This document shows positions 1 through 10,450 of a DNA stretch of 64,000 nucleotides, in pieces. How positions within the stretch are numbered: position 1 is the stretch's first letter; every line of letters starts with the position of its first letter. Source of the DNA: Spirometra erinaceieuropaei. Taxonomy: Eukaryota; Platyhelminthes; Cestoda; Diphyllobothriidea; Diphyllobothriidae. The stretch is taken from positions 74,890 through 138,889 of the forward strand of contig CACRXP010001130.1 of NCBI GenBank assembly GCA_902702965.1, in the 5' to 3' direction. The notes below the pieces were generated by a model, which saw nothing but the letters and a program-made list of their open reading frames with translations, was not told the DNA's origin and did not search any database. Both the position numbers and the translations under genes were made by a program.

Positions 1-208
1 CATCCTAGAGGTCCCATTCGGCAGTGAGGGAACAGCAGCAGTTGTGGAGTTGTCGGTAGAAATTCCGGGAATCAACCCCATGGACGCTACAGCAGCAGAG
101 GGATCACTTTCGGTGGGTCTAGAAGTTTCCCGCCAGTGCCCACTGGCATCCACGTGGACCATTTTGGCATCCTTGAGACTCTGATCAGCCATCAGTTGGA
201 CGAAGAAG
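1..208 (-). CDS. PIAS: PIAS left copy, terminal exon (partial, cut by window edge)
   Basis: The acceptor CTTTAAG precedes position 208. A G-A carried over from the SP-RING exon is completed by C, giving D-FFVQLMADQSLKDAKMV. This stretch is like the post-SP-RING segment of PIAS proteins. It then becomes Ser/Thr/Pro-rich. Compared with the right copy (39,096 onward) it carries many amino-acid changes in the tail, but the reading frame stays open to the window edge. The stop codon lies outside the window. Confidence 0.8.
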
Positions 209-3200
209 CTTAAAGAAATGAACGATGTAGGGCAGAGAAAATATGCGGAGTCCCGAAGTACAATTATATGCTAAAGAGAGTTGTTATGTCAACAACAAAC
301 AGTTGATATTACTGTCCTTGTGCCAGATTGATGCAAACCTTAAATCGATTGGCGTATTCGGATTTCGAACATAAACTTGATTACTTTTAAAAGAAGACGA
401 AGGCACGATCAGTGGGAAGGTAGATTTATTGGCTTTAACTTCCGAACTCGAACAAGAGTTCATCATCAGAGACTGCTAGAGTGAAGCAACGTGTGAACAT
501 TTATGTCGTTGTGCCGTGTGCCCAGCGATCTTGCCTTCGTCTTCCTTTAAACAAGAACTTGAGATGCGACTATTCTCTTCCATTTGATAATTTTTATTAA
601 ATGTCAAACACTAGACAGAGAGTTGAAGGCTACTGTCAGCAGTTTCTTGGCATGTGAAAATCTCCAACAGTGATCAAATTAAGACGAAGAAGTAACTTCA
701 AGCAAAGGAGTTAAGCTCATTAAAGCAGAACTATGGATGCATCTTCTTTGCGCGCTACATCAAACGGATCCACGAATTAACATGCATTCGTGAATGAAAG
801 TACATCGGCCGGACACACAGACAGTTAGCGGCTAAACCAGGTTAATGAATTCTTAAATGCATTGAGGAGTAAGGAAACCCCCGTTCCTCCGCTACTAGGA
901 CATAACTCAGTTTGAATAGTTTGGAGCAACATGAAAGTATGGAGTTAAAAACTGAACTACGGATACACCTTCTTTGCGCGTCACATCAAATGGACCCACG
1001 AATTAATATGTATTCCTGTTCCTCCGCCAAACCAGGTTAACGAATTCTTAAATGCATTGAGGAATAAAGAAATTCCCAATCCTCCTAATCATTCGCCACT
1101 AGGTACTTGTTAGATAGAGGTCATCATTCTCACTCAAGTTCAGCCTTCTTGCACGTGTTGGTCACAACTCAGGCTGACTAGTTTAAGGCCACATGAAGGT
1201 ATGGACCTCTGACCATAACTGGACAGCACCTTCACCAGGACGCGAAAAGACATAACTTGCGAGTTAGTACACACTATGCGAGATGAACGGAACAACAAGG
1301 CGTGGGAATAGTCCAAGGAGCATTGGTATTTCGATTGGAGGACGAATTACGAGCAATATCACTTTGTCCATGAGCCTAGTGGACGACAATCCTGTGCGTC
1401 TTAAAGTTCCCGCTGACAGTTGACAGGGTTTGCACCCTGGCTTAACAAGTCTGGCGATTGAATAAAACGCCCGATGAACAACTGACACGGGCGAAAATCT
1501 TCGCTCCCATGTGACCTGCGTTAGAGGCTAGGAACATTAGCATTCTGATTGCAAAGGCGATATAACTCTATGGATCTGGTAGACGACACCCTCGTGCGTC
1601 TAAAAGGGTTTGTGACGTGGTCAAACTGGTCGGGCGTCTGAATAAAACCCTCTATGAACAACTGACGCGGGCGCAAATTTCAGTTTCCAGATGGTTATGA
1701 CAAATTAGCACATAAGGTAGGCAATCTAAGAAACAACGTAGCCAAAGTGGAGGTGGCAGAAGCACTTACTCATCGCGTCGCAGATCGCGGAATGGGGCAG
1801 GCGAACTGCAGACAGGACAGGACCACCGAGGACGCCTCTTGTTAATCGTCAGATAGGAGGACAGGTCAAAGCACTGCAGATGATCACAGTTCACTGAGCG
1901 CACAGGGATCTGCAGAGGAGACAGGATTCACACATAGGGTCATAAAATCACACCCACCGCTCGCGAACGAAAAAAAAATAACTGAAATGCTCCTCTTGTA
2001 AGTTGTTCCTCCCGTGCGCTCATTTCCCGGAGACCGTTTGTAATTACCTGTCTCCTCATACCATTAAATCCGTGTCAAATAGCGCAAAATTAGCGGGGCG
2101 ATTATTCTACGTTGAAAGGTTTCTCGACTGGAAGGCCTAGATTTAGGACGCATCCGCCGGCATCTGGACCTTCCTTGCCCTACGAAACCCCGAGTCATCG
2201 CCTACGTCAGACTCGGAAGATCCAACTGCCAATGAGCAATGAACAACAGCCCCACAACCACATAACTTAATGACAACCATAAATCATGGTGACAAAAGGA
2301 AGAAGGACTAAGAATGATCTGTAAAGGCACATTCCTCAAACCACCACGACGACAAAAACGCCGGGCCTGCCGTTCCACCTATTTATGGTTTGCCGACACA
2401 TCTGCAGGTGATGGCTAGCTAAAAGCTCTTCAGGCCATGGTTACGCCCCAAAACAGGCAGATTCGGTAGTCTGATTGCATATGCTGTCGCGTACTAGGTA
2501 GTCGTAACACACTACAGGGAGACTGGGCATTGAATCACTAATATCCGTATCCTGGAAGGTTCCCGACTGACAGTATAGCTGGAATCTTCCCCCCCCCCTC
2601 CTCAGTACAAGGAGCAGACTGCAAAACTTAGGAAAGGGCGTAATATGCGACCCAAAATTGCATTTTAATTATTACAGCCTACTGATTCTTTCAAAAGTAG
2701 CGTTGTTCAATTTGGGTATACTGATTGCCTTTTTATGAGAATAACACACATTTTCGCCCATATATCACATTCAGCTTATGTGTCGGTTGGCACACACGCT
2801 AATTTGATATACGAGGAGTGATATACACGGCGAGTGAGCTGAAGTGTTGAGCCAAAACAAGTCTGCTTCATCATAAACAAAGAGCCACTGTAACTTCGGG
2901 ACAGTGGTGGACTCGAAAAATTAGGAAAAAACGCGGCACCCTCTAAAGAACGTGAGTTATTGAGTCAAACAAATGTGCATGAGCAAAAGGAGGCCGACAG
3001 CGAGTGCATTGGAGCGAAGACTTGATTTATACGGTCAAGGGGAAACGCAAAATTAGTAAAGAATTTTCAGCACTGCCGGAGTAATACACTGTCACCGACA
3101 AGTAACTGTGCGTAAGACATCATGAAAACAAATCAAGTCTGCGAGAACTACAAACTTCACAGCAGAAATACAAGCGGTTGTTCGAGAAATGTTTTTTTAA

Positions 3201-6200
3201 ATTATAAAGCGACCCGGCAGTAGTATACTTAAAAAATCGTCAAAAGGAGACTGTATGACGTTTTTTTAGGAAACTATCGGCTTCTCGTGAAAATATTGTG
3301 TGACAAACTGTGCTTACTAAAAGGTCCGTCAAAGGTCACAGTCGTGCTACGAACGCTGGCATTAACGGCGCAACAGTATCGCTGCCAGTGCCTGAACTCA
3401 CTTCGATACGCGTGAGAGCGAGGGGGCAGAGCAAGGAAACAGGAATCCATCCATCAGACTGCAAATCATCCTCGGAGGTCAGTTTGGACTTTATCATTGC
3501 CTAGGAAAAGAGTGCAAAAGGCTAATTACCTGCAACAAAGGTGGAAAATGCTGCAAGTTAACTCCTGGGGTTATGCGTTTCTTGGAATCTTGGCAACTAG
3601 GCAGAGTCTGAGTAGGAACTGTACGTGCCAAAAAACAAAGACACTCGCGGTACTTCTACGCTGTGATGAGGAATAAAGTTTATTTTCTAGGCGTCATTAC
3701 GCATAAATAACAGATTAGCGTCAGGTGGCAGAGACGTGGCTTTGGCGTGTAAGCCCCACTCGACCATCAGGATCGCACCAAACTGCCTAACTGATGAAAT
3801 GCCGTTATGACGAATTCTGAACTTTCCTGATGTCCAGGGAATTTCCTAACCTACTGAAAGTCGCTGATCAAAACCTCATGTTTAGCCCTGAACAAAGATT
3901 AAAAACAAGAAAAGTATGGAATAAATGCCTTCTGGGGACGGGAAACCGGATTTTGCGTCCATGAAAATCAGATGAGGGCGGTTACGGGAAAACGTTTTGT
4001 TTTCAAGAAAAAAGGGACAAAATCAGCTTATGAAATTCTGTTTTGTAAATTCGTGACCTTTCGTGTTATAAAACTCGCTAACAGACTTGTTTAACAGTAG
4101 TTTATTTTATCACACCGAGAATTACCAGGCATAGAAAAATATACATTGAGTGCAAGCGACGTGCTATGGCGACTTATAAGTGACAGTGCCGCGCCGAGAA
4201 AGTAAGCAGGTTGGACCAAAACGGTCCACAAGTAAGCAAGACGACGACTTTATTAGTCGCACACTAAAAACGCATCACTATAGTCGCACCGAGATCATTC
4301 ACAGGGAACATCCGTCGAAATATACCGACTACCGACCCTAATTCTGGAAGAGCATTTAGTTCCGTGATAAGGCCTTATTTTTAGACAAGTCTACGACGTC
4401 GACCCAGACGGTCATATGTAGAAAGAACTTTCCGAAAGAGCATAGCGTGCGAACGGCAATCTTCAAGAACTGTCGACCTTCAATGGTTTGGATGGCTATC
4501 AAATTCGGAGAACGGTCAGTCCGGCGGTCGACTACGGACACCATCAATAGCACGGTGCTCATCAACACTGCGAAGGATGTCTTCAGTTACAACGACATCC
4601 ACCGACGCCAAATGGGTGCCATCATATTACATGATAATTCTCCTGTCCATCGCTCTAAAGAGGTATGAATTTGGAAACGCTTACAATTTTAATCTAACTT
4701 TTCGACAACAGCCAGGATCTCCATTCTATCGAATGGCTTTGCCCACTTATTAAAAGGGATTGGCAGAAGGCAGAAAAGAAACTGTCAATGTAAGGAAAGC
4801 TTGATTTTGTGCTAGATAATCACATCTTGGACATCTGCGAGTCTAAGTGACCTTTCGTTGTGTCAGATGCAAACAGACAATCAACAAAGTACTGACCTTT
4901 TGTACTTGCTATTATTTTTCATGATTTTCCAACTTTCGTGTGTCTCGCTTTCTTCTGCACCCTTATCTAAACAATATGCAACAACAATTTTCTAAAACTG
5001 TAGTCTTCGATGAATTACTTCTGTCCGTAAACCCAACTTAGCCTAATTTTTAAGAACAGTGGTTTTTCCACTGCTGTAAAGCTTTGGGGAAAGCGATTTG
5101 GGCGGATTTTGCGTTATGCGTATCTTCTTGTGATAGGAAGTTCCAAGGCGTTCGCCTATACTTCCCTAAATAAAAGTGAACTAAAATAAAATTTCATAAG
5201 TTATCACATCTACCGTACAACTGGGACTCAAATACTCGCCTATACTCATGGGCACTTCGTACTGATGTTTTGATAGTAGACATCACATTTACAAACCGCA
5301 AACTGGTGTGGAAGACAACTCACCAAAGTCTCAGAAGCCGCGATCACGCGATCAGAAGACATACAAAAATCGTAAACACCAACAAGAGCTTCTGGGGTCT
5401 CCGACGGCAAGCGAGGAAGCTTGCAATCCGGAGGAGGGTCTGCGACTGGTTCGCCAGCAACAGCCGACGAAAACATGCGCACAAAATCCGGTATGGGCTG
5501 CACACGATCCAGAGTGACTTGAATAAGGGGAAGGTTGAGCAAGTGATTGAGGATGGGAGTGCAAGACCCGGAGCCGACCATTTCAAGCAGCGGCAGAGCG
5601 TGGTCCTCCAGAGGGGCGTGCAGCCAGGTTAGGTCAATTTCAACACCCCGACCGCGGACTGCGAAGTTTGATCGAGTTACAATCTGCAAGTACGATAAAG
5701 AGCAGTCGATAATAAAACTGTGTGGACTCGCGCGACACACGTGACAGACTCCTGTTGTTTTCGTTCACTGAAGGTGTCCGGGAATTGCCCTTTAAACTCC
5801 ACTGGGACAAAGAAGTTAGGATTCGTGTCCCAGCAATCAATTCACGAGAAAAGGACCCAGTCAGTCAGGTCGACTTTGTCCCAAGTTTCAAATTCATGCC
5901 AGACTCCATCATTAGAGAGTGAACAGTGTGCCTGCTCTACCGCACTGATACTCAGTCGATCGAGACGGATTAGTCCCACAGCCGCCACAAAACAGCTTGA
6001 CATTGAAAACGGGAGTATGTCACGCGGATGACCGCACAGATACCCCTTCAGATGCCCAACCACCAACTGACCGGATTCTACTAACCGGGCGCAAACAGTA
6101 GAGCTAGCAAATTTTTTTGTTCTCTGATGATGGACTGGAGGGCGACGTCGAAAATCTAAAAAGTGTATTCCCCCGGTCCATTAAATCGTCTCCTTCTCTC

Positions 6201-8342
6201 CCCACGGCTGGTTAAGTCGTCTTCTACTCCCTCTTTTGAACGCTCAGACAGAACAAGCCAGGACATGCAGTGGACAGGTAGGAAGAGAAAAACAACCTTG
6301 TCAGTGATGTCGATTGCAAATCGAAGACGATGACCAAATTTCTGCGCCTGGCCGCCATGAAAGATGGGATCGGGAAGGGTGACATTGCGACGACCAACGC
6401 GGACGGACAGACAACGAGGTAGCACTTCAGAGGCCAGCACGCGAGAGGGATTGGACTTGATAGATGGCATGTAAAGTCCGGCCGTAGCCCAGGCCAACCG
6501 AAGAATGAGACGGTACTTGTCAGCGTCGCTGAAGCACAAAGACAAGGCGTGAACAGGAGGCAGCAAGTTTAGCCATCAAAAGGATGACATATCATCTTGA
6601 AGGGCAGTGACAAGGGGCAGGAGGAGGACTTAGTTAACTGGTGCTCAATGCTGATTAAAAGATAAACAAACAAGCACGAAGTGCAGACGCACTCATGCGA
6701 TCGTCGTGACTGATCCACCAGAATACGCATCGTATCGTTGTCGAGCTCGAGGGTGAAACTGTAGGTCAGATAGCCAGTGTAGAAACCCAGGGAGGCGGCA
6801 TTTGGCTTGGCACCCGAGAGGATAGCCAGCAGGGGGATACTAGTTACCTTCTGGTCTGCCAGATCTCGCAACGTACGAACCATGTTCTCGGGATCGGGGT
6901 ATTGAAGGAGGGCATTGGCCGGACAGGCGAACTGTACAGGCCGCAGGAGGGTGACGGGACGCAAAAAGGGGGACTCTGAGTAGACGCCAAAGACGTTGTT
7001 TGCGGACAAGAGAGAATTCATGGCCTCCAGCGTCATCTGATCAACCTCAGTGCACCGAAGGGGGAGGAACTGGTAGGTTAGGGTAGAATTGTGCGACCTG
7101 GCTAGACCTGTGAACGAATAAACGGAAGGTGCAATCATTTAACTCCCTGATCTTATATAAGCCGGAGCCCGATCAAGTTCAGACACGAGGAGGAATTTTA
7201 CTATTTCGAGATGCGTTCGAAAATACATAAAAGCGAATTAAGGCTGCAGAAATTAAGGGCCGTTTTAAAAGGTGTGCATTTTTACGGAGGGTTATGGTAT
7301 ATGAATAAAAATCATGCACAGTGACCTGGTGAGCCGAAAGCNNNNNNNNNNNNNNNNNNNNNNNNNNNNNNNNNNNNNNNNNNNNNNNNNNNNNNNNNNN
7401 NNNNNNNNNNNNNNNNNNNNNNNNNNNNNNNNNNNNNNNNNNNNNNNNNNNNNNNNNNNNNNNNNNNNNNNNNNNNNNNNNNNNNNNNNNNNNNNNNNNN
7501 NNNNNNNNNNNNNNNNNNNNNNNNNNNNNNNNNNNNNNNNNNNNNNNNNNNNNNNNNNNNNNNNNNNNNNNNNNNNNNNNNNNNNNNNNNNNNNNNNNNN
7601 NNNNNNNNNNNNNNNNNNNNNNNNNNNNNNNNNNNNNNNNNNNNNNNNNNNNNNNNNNNNNNNNNNNNNNNNNNNNNNNNNNNNNNNNNNNNNNNNNNNN
7701 NNNNNNNNNNNNNNNNNNNNNNNNNNNNNNNNNNNNNNNNNNNNNNNNNNNNNNNNNNNNNNNNNNNNNNNNNNNNNNNNNNNNNNNNNNNNNNNNNNNN
7801 NNNNNNNNNNNNNNNNNNNNNNNNNNNNNNNNNNNNNNNNNNNNNNNNNNNNNNNNNNNNNNNNNNNNNNNNNNNNNNNNNNNNNNNNNNNNNNNNNNNN
7901 NNNNNNNNNNNNNNNNNNNNNNNNNNNNNNNNNNNNNNNNNNNNNNNNNNNNNNNNNNNNNNNNNNNNNNNNNNNNNNNNNNNNNNNNNNNNNNNNNNNN
8001 NNNNNNNNNNNNNNNNNNNNNNNNNNNNNNNNNNNNNNNNNNNNNNNNNNNNNNNNNNNNNNNNNNNNNNNNNNNNNNNNNNNNNNNNNNNNNNNNNNNN
8101 NNNNNNNNNNNNNNNTGGAAGGAAGGAAGGAAGGAAGGAAGGAAAGGAAGACGCGAAAAGATGATAATGATCGAAAGTATGAGCGTAGAGCAGAGGCGGG
8201 GGATTTACTCACCAGCGGCGTAGTTGACAAATCGCCCTGGACTGACAGCATTCGGGTTCAGTTTGATTGACGGATCACCGTCTGACTCCAGTTCCATGGG
8301 CCTCTCCTCTTTTTCCATGCGGCTGGCGACTGCCCGTTGCAT
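1..8342 (-). CDS. PIAS: PIAS-family SUMO E3 ligase, left copy (multi-exon, 3' end off window)
   Basis: Gene-level entry for seven coding exons on the minus strand: 8342-8213, 7107-6693, 6528-6297, 5683-5324, 3500-3402, 1909-1770 and 208-1. All are bounded by GT/AG sites, with running phases 1, 2, 0, 0, 0, 2. PIAS proteins bring SUMO-charged Ubc9 to nuclear targets. The sequence shows a PINIT region (exons 2-4), the lead-in VSLLCPLALTRIE, and an SP-RING with NCDHLQCFD and WSCPVC. After the SP-RING comes a segment like the PIAS stretch ending in D-G-W. If the last exon matches the right copy, the coding length is 1,854 nt (617 aa plus stop), normal for PIAS. An N run (7342-8115) sits in the first intron. 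No N-terminal SAP domain is visible; it may lie upstream or be absent. The start ATG (8342-8340) is tentative. This copy lies head to head with a second copy at 34-39.6 kb. Confidence 0.85.
725..1210. repeat. Imperfect tandem duplication (about 220-260 bp units)
   Basis: Unit 1 (about 725-945) and unit 2 (about 946-1210) share landmarks in the same order: CTTCTTTGCGCG, CACGAATTAA, AAACCAGGTTAA and CTTAAATGCATTGAGGA. Both end near a stretch containing ACATGAA and GTATGGA. The right arm has this segment once, so the duplication is specific to the left arm. Confidence 0.75.
1371..1680. repeat. Imperfect tandem duplication (about 120 bp units)
   Basis: Segments 1371-1500 and 1571-1680 share GACGACA, GTGCGTCT, TGAATAAAAC and GAACAACTGAC, followed by CGGGCG, in the same order. 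The right arm counterpart (about 38,220-38,350) carries one unit only. Confidence 0.7.
1770..1909 (-). CDS. PIAS: PIAS left copy, SP-RING (MIZ) exon
   Basis: A 140-nt exon with acceptor CTGCAG and donor GA|GTAAGT. It encodes IPVRSVNCDHLQCFDLS, then PRWSCPVCSSPAP. These hold the Cys/His zinc-binding pattern and the HLQCFD signature of PIAS SP-RING domains, which contact Ubc9. The protein is identical to the right copy. Four nucleotide differences separate the two copies and all four are synonymous. Confidence 0.93.
1910..3401 (-). other. Intron of left PIAS copy
   Basis: Intron of about 1.5 kb, homologous in inverted orientation to 36,401-37,996. It lacks the 246-bp TA-flanked MITE present in the right copy. 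A poly-C run lies near 2590. No coding or RNA feature was recognised. Confidence 0.7.
3402..3500 (-). CDS. PIAS: PIAS left copy, pre-SP-RING exon
   Basis: A 99-nt phase-0 exon between acceptor CCTAG and donor GTGAGT. It encodes SKLTSEDDLQSDGW and VSLLCPLALTRIE. This is the short segment that precedes the SP-RING in PIAS proteins, where the family has a VSLLCPL core. It differs from the right copy at five bases; one is non-synonymous (Lys here, Asn in the right copy). Confidence 0.9.
3501..5323 (-). other. Intron of left PIAS copy containing a mariner relic
   Basis: Intron of about 1.8 kb. It aligns with the right-arm intron 34,484-36,301 at both ends. The middle differs: the left copy holds a decayed Tc1/mariner transposase piece (about 4440-4870) and unique sequence to about 5240. 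The right copy holds a tRNA-derived SINE there instead. Confidence 0.65.
4440..4870 (+). pseudogene. Decayed Tc1/mariner-type transposase fragment
   Basis: One frame gives RPSMVWMAIKFGE and then HDNSPVHRSKEV (about 4632-4668). This corresponds to the Tc1/mariner motif in which the second catalytic Asp sits in a HDNAPxH-like block. After a frame change, 4712-4765 reads QDLHSIEWLCPLIKRDW. This is the PDLNPIEWLW-like block that holds the third acidic residue. Stops and frame shifts separate the blocks, so the piece is dead. No terminal repeats were found. It is absent from the homologous right-arm intron, so it either inserted after the duplication or was lost from the right. Confidence 0.7.
5324..5683 (-). 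CDS. PIAS: PIAS left copy, PINIT C-terminal exon
   Basis: A 360-nt phase-0 exon with acceptor TTGCAG and donor GTGAGT. It encodes IVTRSNFAVRGRGVEIDLTW, the part of the PINIT domain that follows the xINIT-like motif, then an alpha-helix-rich linker ending SSDRVIAASETL. The last 145 nt can be compared with the right copy (34,339-34,483). They differ only within the final leucine codon. Confidence 0.85.
5684..6296 (-). other. Intron of left PIAS copy
   Basis: Donor AAG|GTTGTT at 6296 and acceptor TTGCAG before 5683. Short ORFs in this stretch are off-strand or without motifs. No counterpart can be checked, because the right arm is an N run here. Confidence 0.6.
6297..6528 (-). CDS. PIAS: PIAS left copy, PINIT core exon
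   Basis: A 232-nt exon that completes a GA|C codon (Asp). The acceptor has a long pyrimidine tract ending CTTCAG. It encodes DADKYRLILRLAWATAGLYM, then LSVRVGRRNVTLPDP and LRFAIDITDK. LSVRV...LPDP matches the PIAS pattern LCVKVN...LPGYLP, and AIDITDK is the equivalent of the PINIT motif itself. The region targets PIAS to the nucleus and helps substrate choice in known members. Confidence 0.83.
6529..6692 (-). other. Intron of left PIAS copy
   Basis: A 164-bp intron with donor GA|GTGCGT and acceptor CTTCAG. A branch-like GCTAAAC lies 35-45 bp upstream of the acceptor. Confidence 0.65.
6693..7107 (-). CDS. PIAS: PIAS left copy, exon upstream of PINIT core
   Basis: A 415-nt exon from acceptor TTCACAG to donor ATGA|GTGCGT. 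It encodes LARSHNSTLTYQFLPL, a segment rich in Leu and Ala, and SFTLELDNDTMRILVDQ. Its position fits the region just before and into the PINIT fold, but I see no strong family signature here. The exon is supported by phase continuity on both sides (1 in, 2 out). Confidence 0.75.
7342..8115. other. Assembly gap (774 N)
   Basis: A run of 774 N. Open frames called across it are artefacts. Confidence 0.99.
8116..8150. repeat. (GGAA)n microsatellite at gap edge
   Basis: About seven GGAA units directly after the N run, ending AAAGGAAG. The hidden sequence probably continues this repeat. Confidence 0.9.
8213..8342 (-). CDS. PIAS: PIAS left copy, first recognised coding exon
   Basis: ATG at 8342-8340 opens MQRAVASRMEKEERPMELES and leads to PGRFVNYAAG. 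It ends in phase 1 at donor GTGAGT. Joining it to the next exon restores a Gly codon. Upstream, the same frame is open (QDRLCCRHQFSHLSVYCQG) back to a TAA at about 8434. That TAA could also be removed by a 38-bp mini-intron running from GTGAGG to AACAG. So the protein may start further upstream, and an exon beginning after TTTTTAAG near 8533 is possible. The choice of this ATG is provisional. Confidence 0.6.
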
Positions 8343-8649
8343 GCCGGCAGGCCAGTTGAAGCTGAGATGGCAGACACCCTGGCAGTAGACTGACAGGTGA
8401 GAGAATTGGTGTCGACAGCAGAGGCGGTCCTGTTAGCCGGAAGAATCGAATTGACAGTCGACCTCACCGTCTGGTAGTCCGCGGTTTTTGTCACCGTAGT
8501 GAAGTTGAAGCTGTCGTACGGTAAAACGCCACCTTAAAAAGATAGGAATGGCAAAGTATATTCACCTTCCGCATATAAGACCGATAGTTTTCAGAACTGA
8601 TATGTGTAGATCCAGATATGCATGTGTTAGTTGTAAGGAGAGAACAAAA

Positions 8650-8901
8650 GGGTGAGATGTGGTTATGCAGCCCCACCTGATGGACACAATACTGTTGAGG
8701 TTGGGGTTAGGGCAACAATTCCTTAACCACTCAAAGTACAACCGCGCATTCCCAATAGCTTTTCTTTCGCATACAACTATTTGGCCTCGTTACCTGTGTT
8801 CCCCGGTCTTACCTGTAGAAACCCCTATTACCACCGGTCCCCTATTACAGGTGGCTGGGGTTTGTTTACTTCAGGTGGGGCTACATAACCACATCTGACC
8901 C
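8650..8901. mobile_element. Small MITE with 31-bp terminal inverted repeats
   Basis: The ends 8650-8680 and 8871-8901 are inverted copies of GGGTNAGATGTGGTTATG followed by NAGCCCCACCTGA, with two mismatches. The 252-bp element has no coding capacity. It sits about 150 bp upstream of the first PIAS exon region, so it could carry or disturb regulatory sequence. No clear target-site duplication is visible. Confidence 0.75.
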
Positions 8902-9004
8902 GAAAAATTCACAAACATTATACAAAGCCAAAATAAGGATCAAACCGAGGTCACAGAAGTCCAACTTACAACAAATCTTTAGAAACCGAAGGACCAGGGT
9001 TTCC

Positions 9005-9215
9005 CTAGCGAGCAGGAGTTTGGATCTCTTATGCCCAACTGAAACAAGCGTCCCAAGGCTATATGAGTTGCCAAAGATTGAAAAACCTGACCTTCATTTG
9101 CAAACGATAGTAGACATGTGCAATTCGCGTTACCGCGTAATTGCAAAGTGGCTGGGAAAAACACTAAGGCCCACTCAACGCAAAATAACGGCACGCAGCC
9201 TACGAAACAGTTGAA
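9005..9215 (+). pseudogene. Penelope-like element RT fragment (family 1)
   Basis: The frame 9020-9214 contains VPRLYELPKIEKPDLHLQT, DMCNSRYRVIAKWLGK and LRPTQRKI. These match the Penelope-like RT block YGLPKxHKPxxPLRPIV followed by a SPY...AKWL segment. The conserved His of PKIHKP is changed to Glu. There are no catalytic domains downstream, so it is a dead fragment. Confidence 0.75.
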
Positions 9216-9740
9216 TTCACCGTCTCTGGTTCCACCCTGGCGTGGAGCACACCGTAGGCATCCTCGGAGACGACGGTTGAACAGTCATCATTGGAGGTGC
9301 AAAAACCATTTCGAAGAGTGTCTGTGGAGACTGTAGTGGAAATAGCGAGGTTGGCGTCTCTAGAGCTTTGGCATTTTGCTAAATCGATCTTAAAAGTGTG
9401 CTGAGGAAACCGGTAATGCGTAACTCATCAGAAGCAGCATTGTGTCGCCAGTTCCGCGAGACAGGAACTGAAACGCAAGAAGTTTGACCAAAAACTCATT
9501 TAATTGAAACCCAAAGTCAATAAACACGAAAATGTGATGAACAACCTCTCACCGGATCAGTTAAGCAGGCACAAACTTACGAGCTTTGATTTACGAAGCT
9601 GATAATAACACGGCGGATGCTTAATCAATCGACTTCATCGCTGCCCTTGAGACCATGTCAGTTAGAACCAACGCAACCGACGAGGCTTAGCAAACTGTGC
9701 GCCAAAAATAACTCCCTTACTGATGAGTGAAGAAGGATAA
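9216..9740. other. Unannotated stretch between two Penelope relics
   Basis: Only short frames without motifs are seen. It probably contains further decayed Penelope sequence, but I cannot support a boundary. Confidence 0.4.
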
Positions 9741-10450
9741 GCAACAGTCGAGATGAATCGTATCGACTACTACGGGAAGAAACAAAATCTCTTCGACGAC
9801 GAAGAGCCCTGCAAAACTACACCTTTCTTACAGGCCAAAGCGCATGAGTTGCCAGCTAATCGGACTCCTAAGCCCACTCAGGCGAAACAATGTAATCTCA
9901 TTCGGCGAATGTCAACCGACAAAACCGACTCGTACAGTATTAACCAGGTTCTATGGATTACTCAAAATCCACAAGCCAAACGTTCCCCTGCAGTCAATCG
10001 TCGCCCTGGAAATCAGCTCCATATAAAATCTGGCCAAATAGATGGCCAGAAAATCAAACTTTCGTCATGAGGGCTCCAGGACTTACATCAAATTGGCCTC
10101 CACATTCCTCGTCGACTGCAGAGGAACAACTGTCCGACATGACAAAACAATGGTATTATTCGGCGTTGTCTGACTACTAACATCTATCCCACCTGACTTA
10201 GCACAATCAACATCCTAGCTCATGCTCAACCAGAAAGCACTCGCGGCTTATGAACAAAACCGTATTTATCAAAACAGGAGACGGTTGTTAAGAAAACCAC
10301 TGCCACTCCTGCACGAACTCCATGATGACGCGGAAGATGGAGGGCGTCTTGGTCAGTGCTTTTGCAGACAGCAGGACGATCAGAACGCAAGGTTTGGCCA
10401 AAATGAAATACAGGGACTAGTCACCGCGGTCGCAGAACGACGCCAATAAT
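9741..10450 (+). pseudogene. Penelope-like element RT fragment (family 2)
   Basis: The frame 9844-10026 reads RTVLTRFYGLLKIHKPNVPL and then QSIVALEISS, the Penelope fingers motif FYGLPKIHKP..PLRPIV. It is followed in shifted frames by NLAK-MARKSNF, TMVLFGVV and TSIPPDLAQSTS. These mark the palm region around the first catalytic Asp; the usual SFDVV here reads LFGVV, so the Asp is lost. The stretch 10222-10449 continues without clear motifs. It differs in sequence from the fragment at 9.0 kb, so two Penelope families are represented. Confidence 0.8.

Larger units (their letters stand above)
209..1769 (-). other. Intron of left PIAS copy with two local tandem duplications
   Basis: Intron between the SP-RING exon and the last exon. 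It is about 600 bp longer than its right-arm counterpart (38,137-39,095). Much of the extra length comes from two imperfect tandem duplications, at 725-1210 and 1371-1680, which are single-copy in the right arm. No other gene is seen. Confidence 0.7.
7108..8212 (-). other. First intron of left PIAS copy with assembly gap
   Basis: Positions 7342-8115 are N. The right edge of the gap is a (GGAA)n tract, which probably explains the break. Donor G|GTGAGT is at 8212 and the acceptor is at 7108. Confidence 0.7.

Noticed and set aside
5270..5632. Plus-strand frame of 120 codons opposite the PIAS exon
   Set aside because: Antisense shadow of the minus-strand exon, which has conserved protein sequence and splice sites.
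7292..8251. Long open frames across the first N run, on both strands
   Set aside because: Almost entirely N; the frames have no meaning. Only the donor site at 8212/8213 is used.
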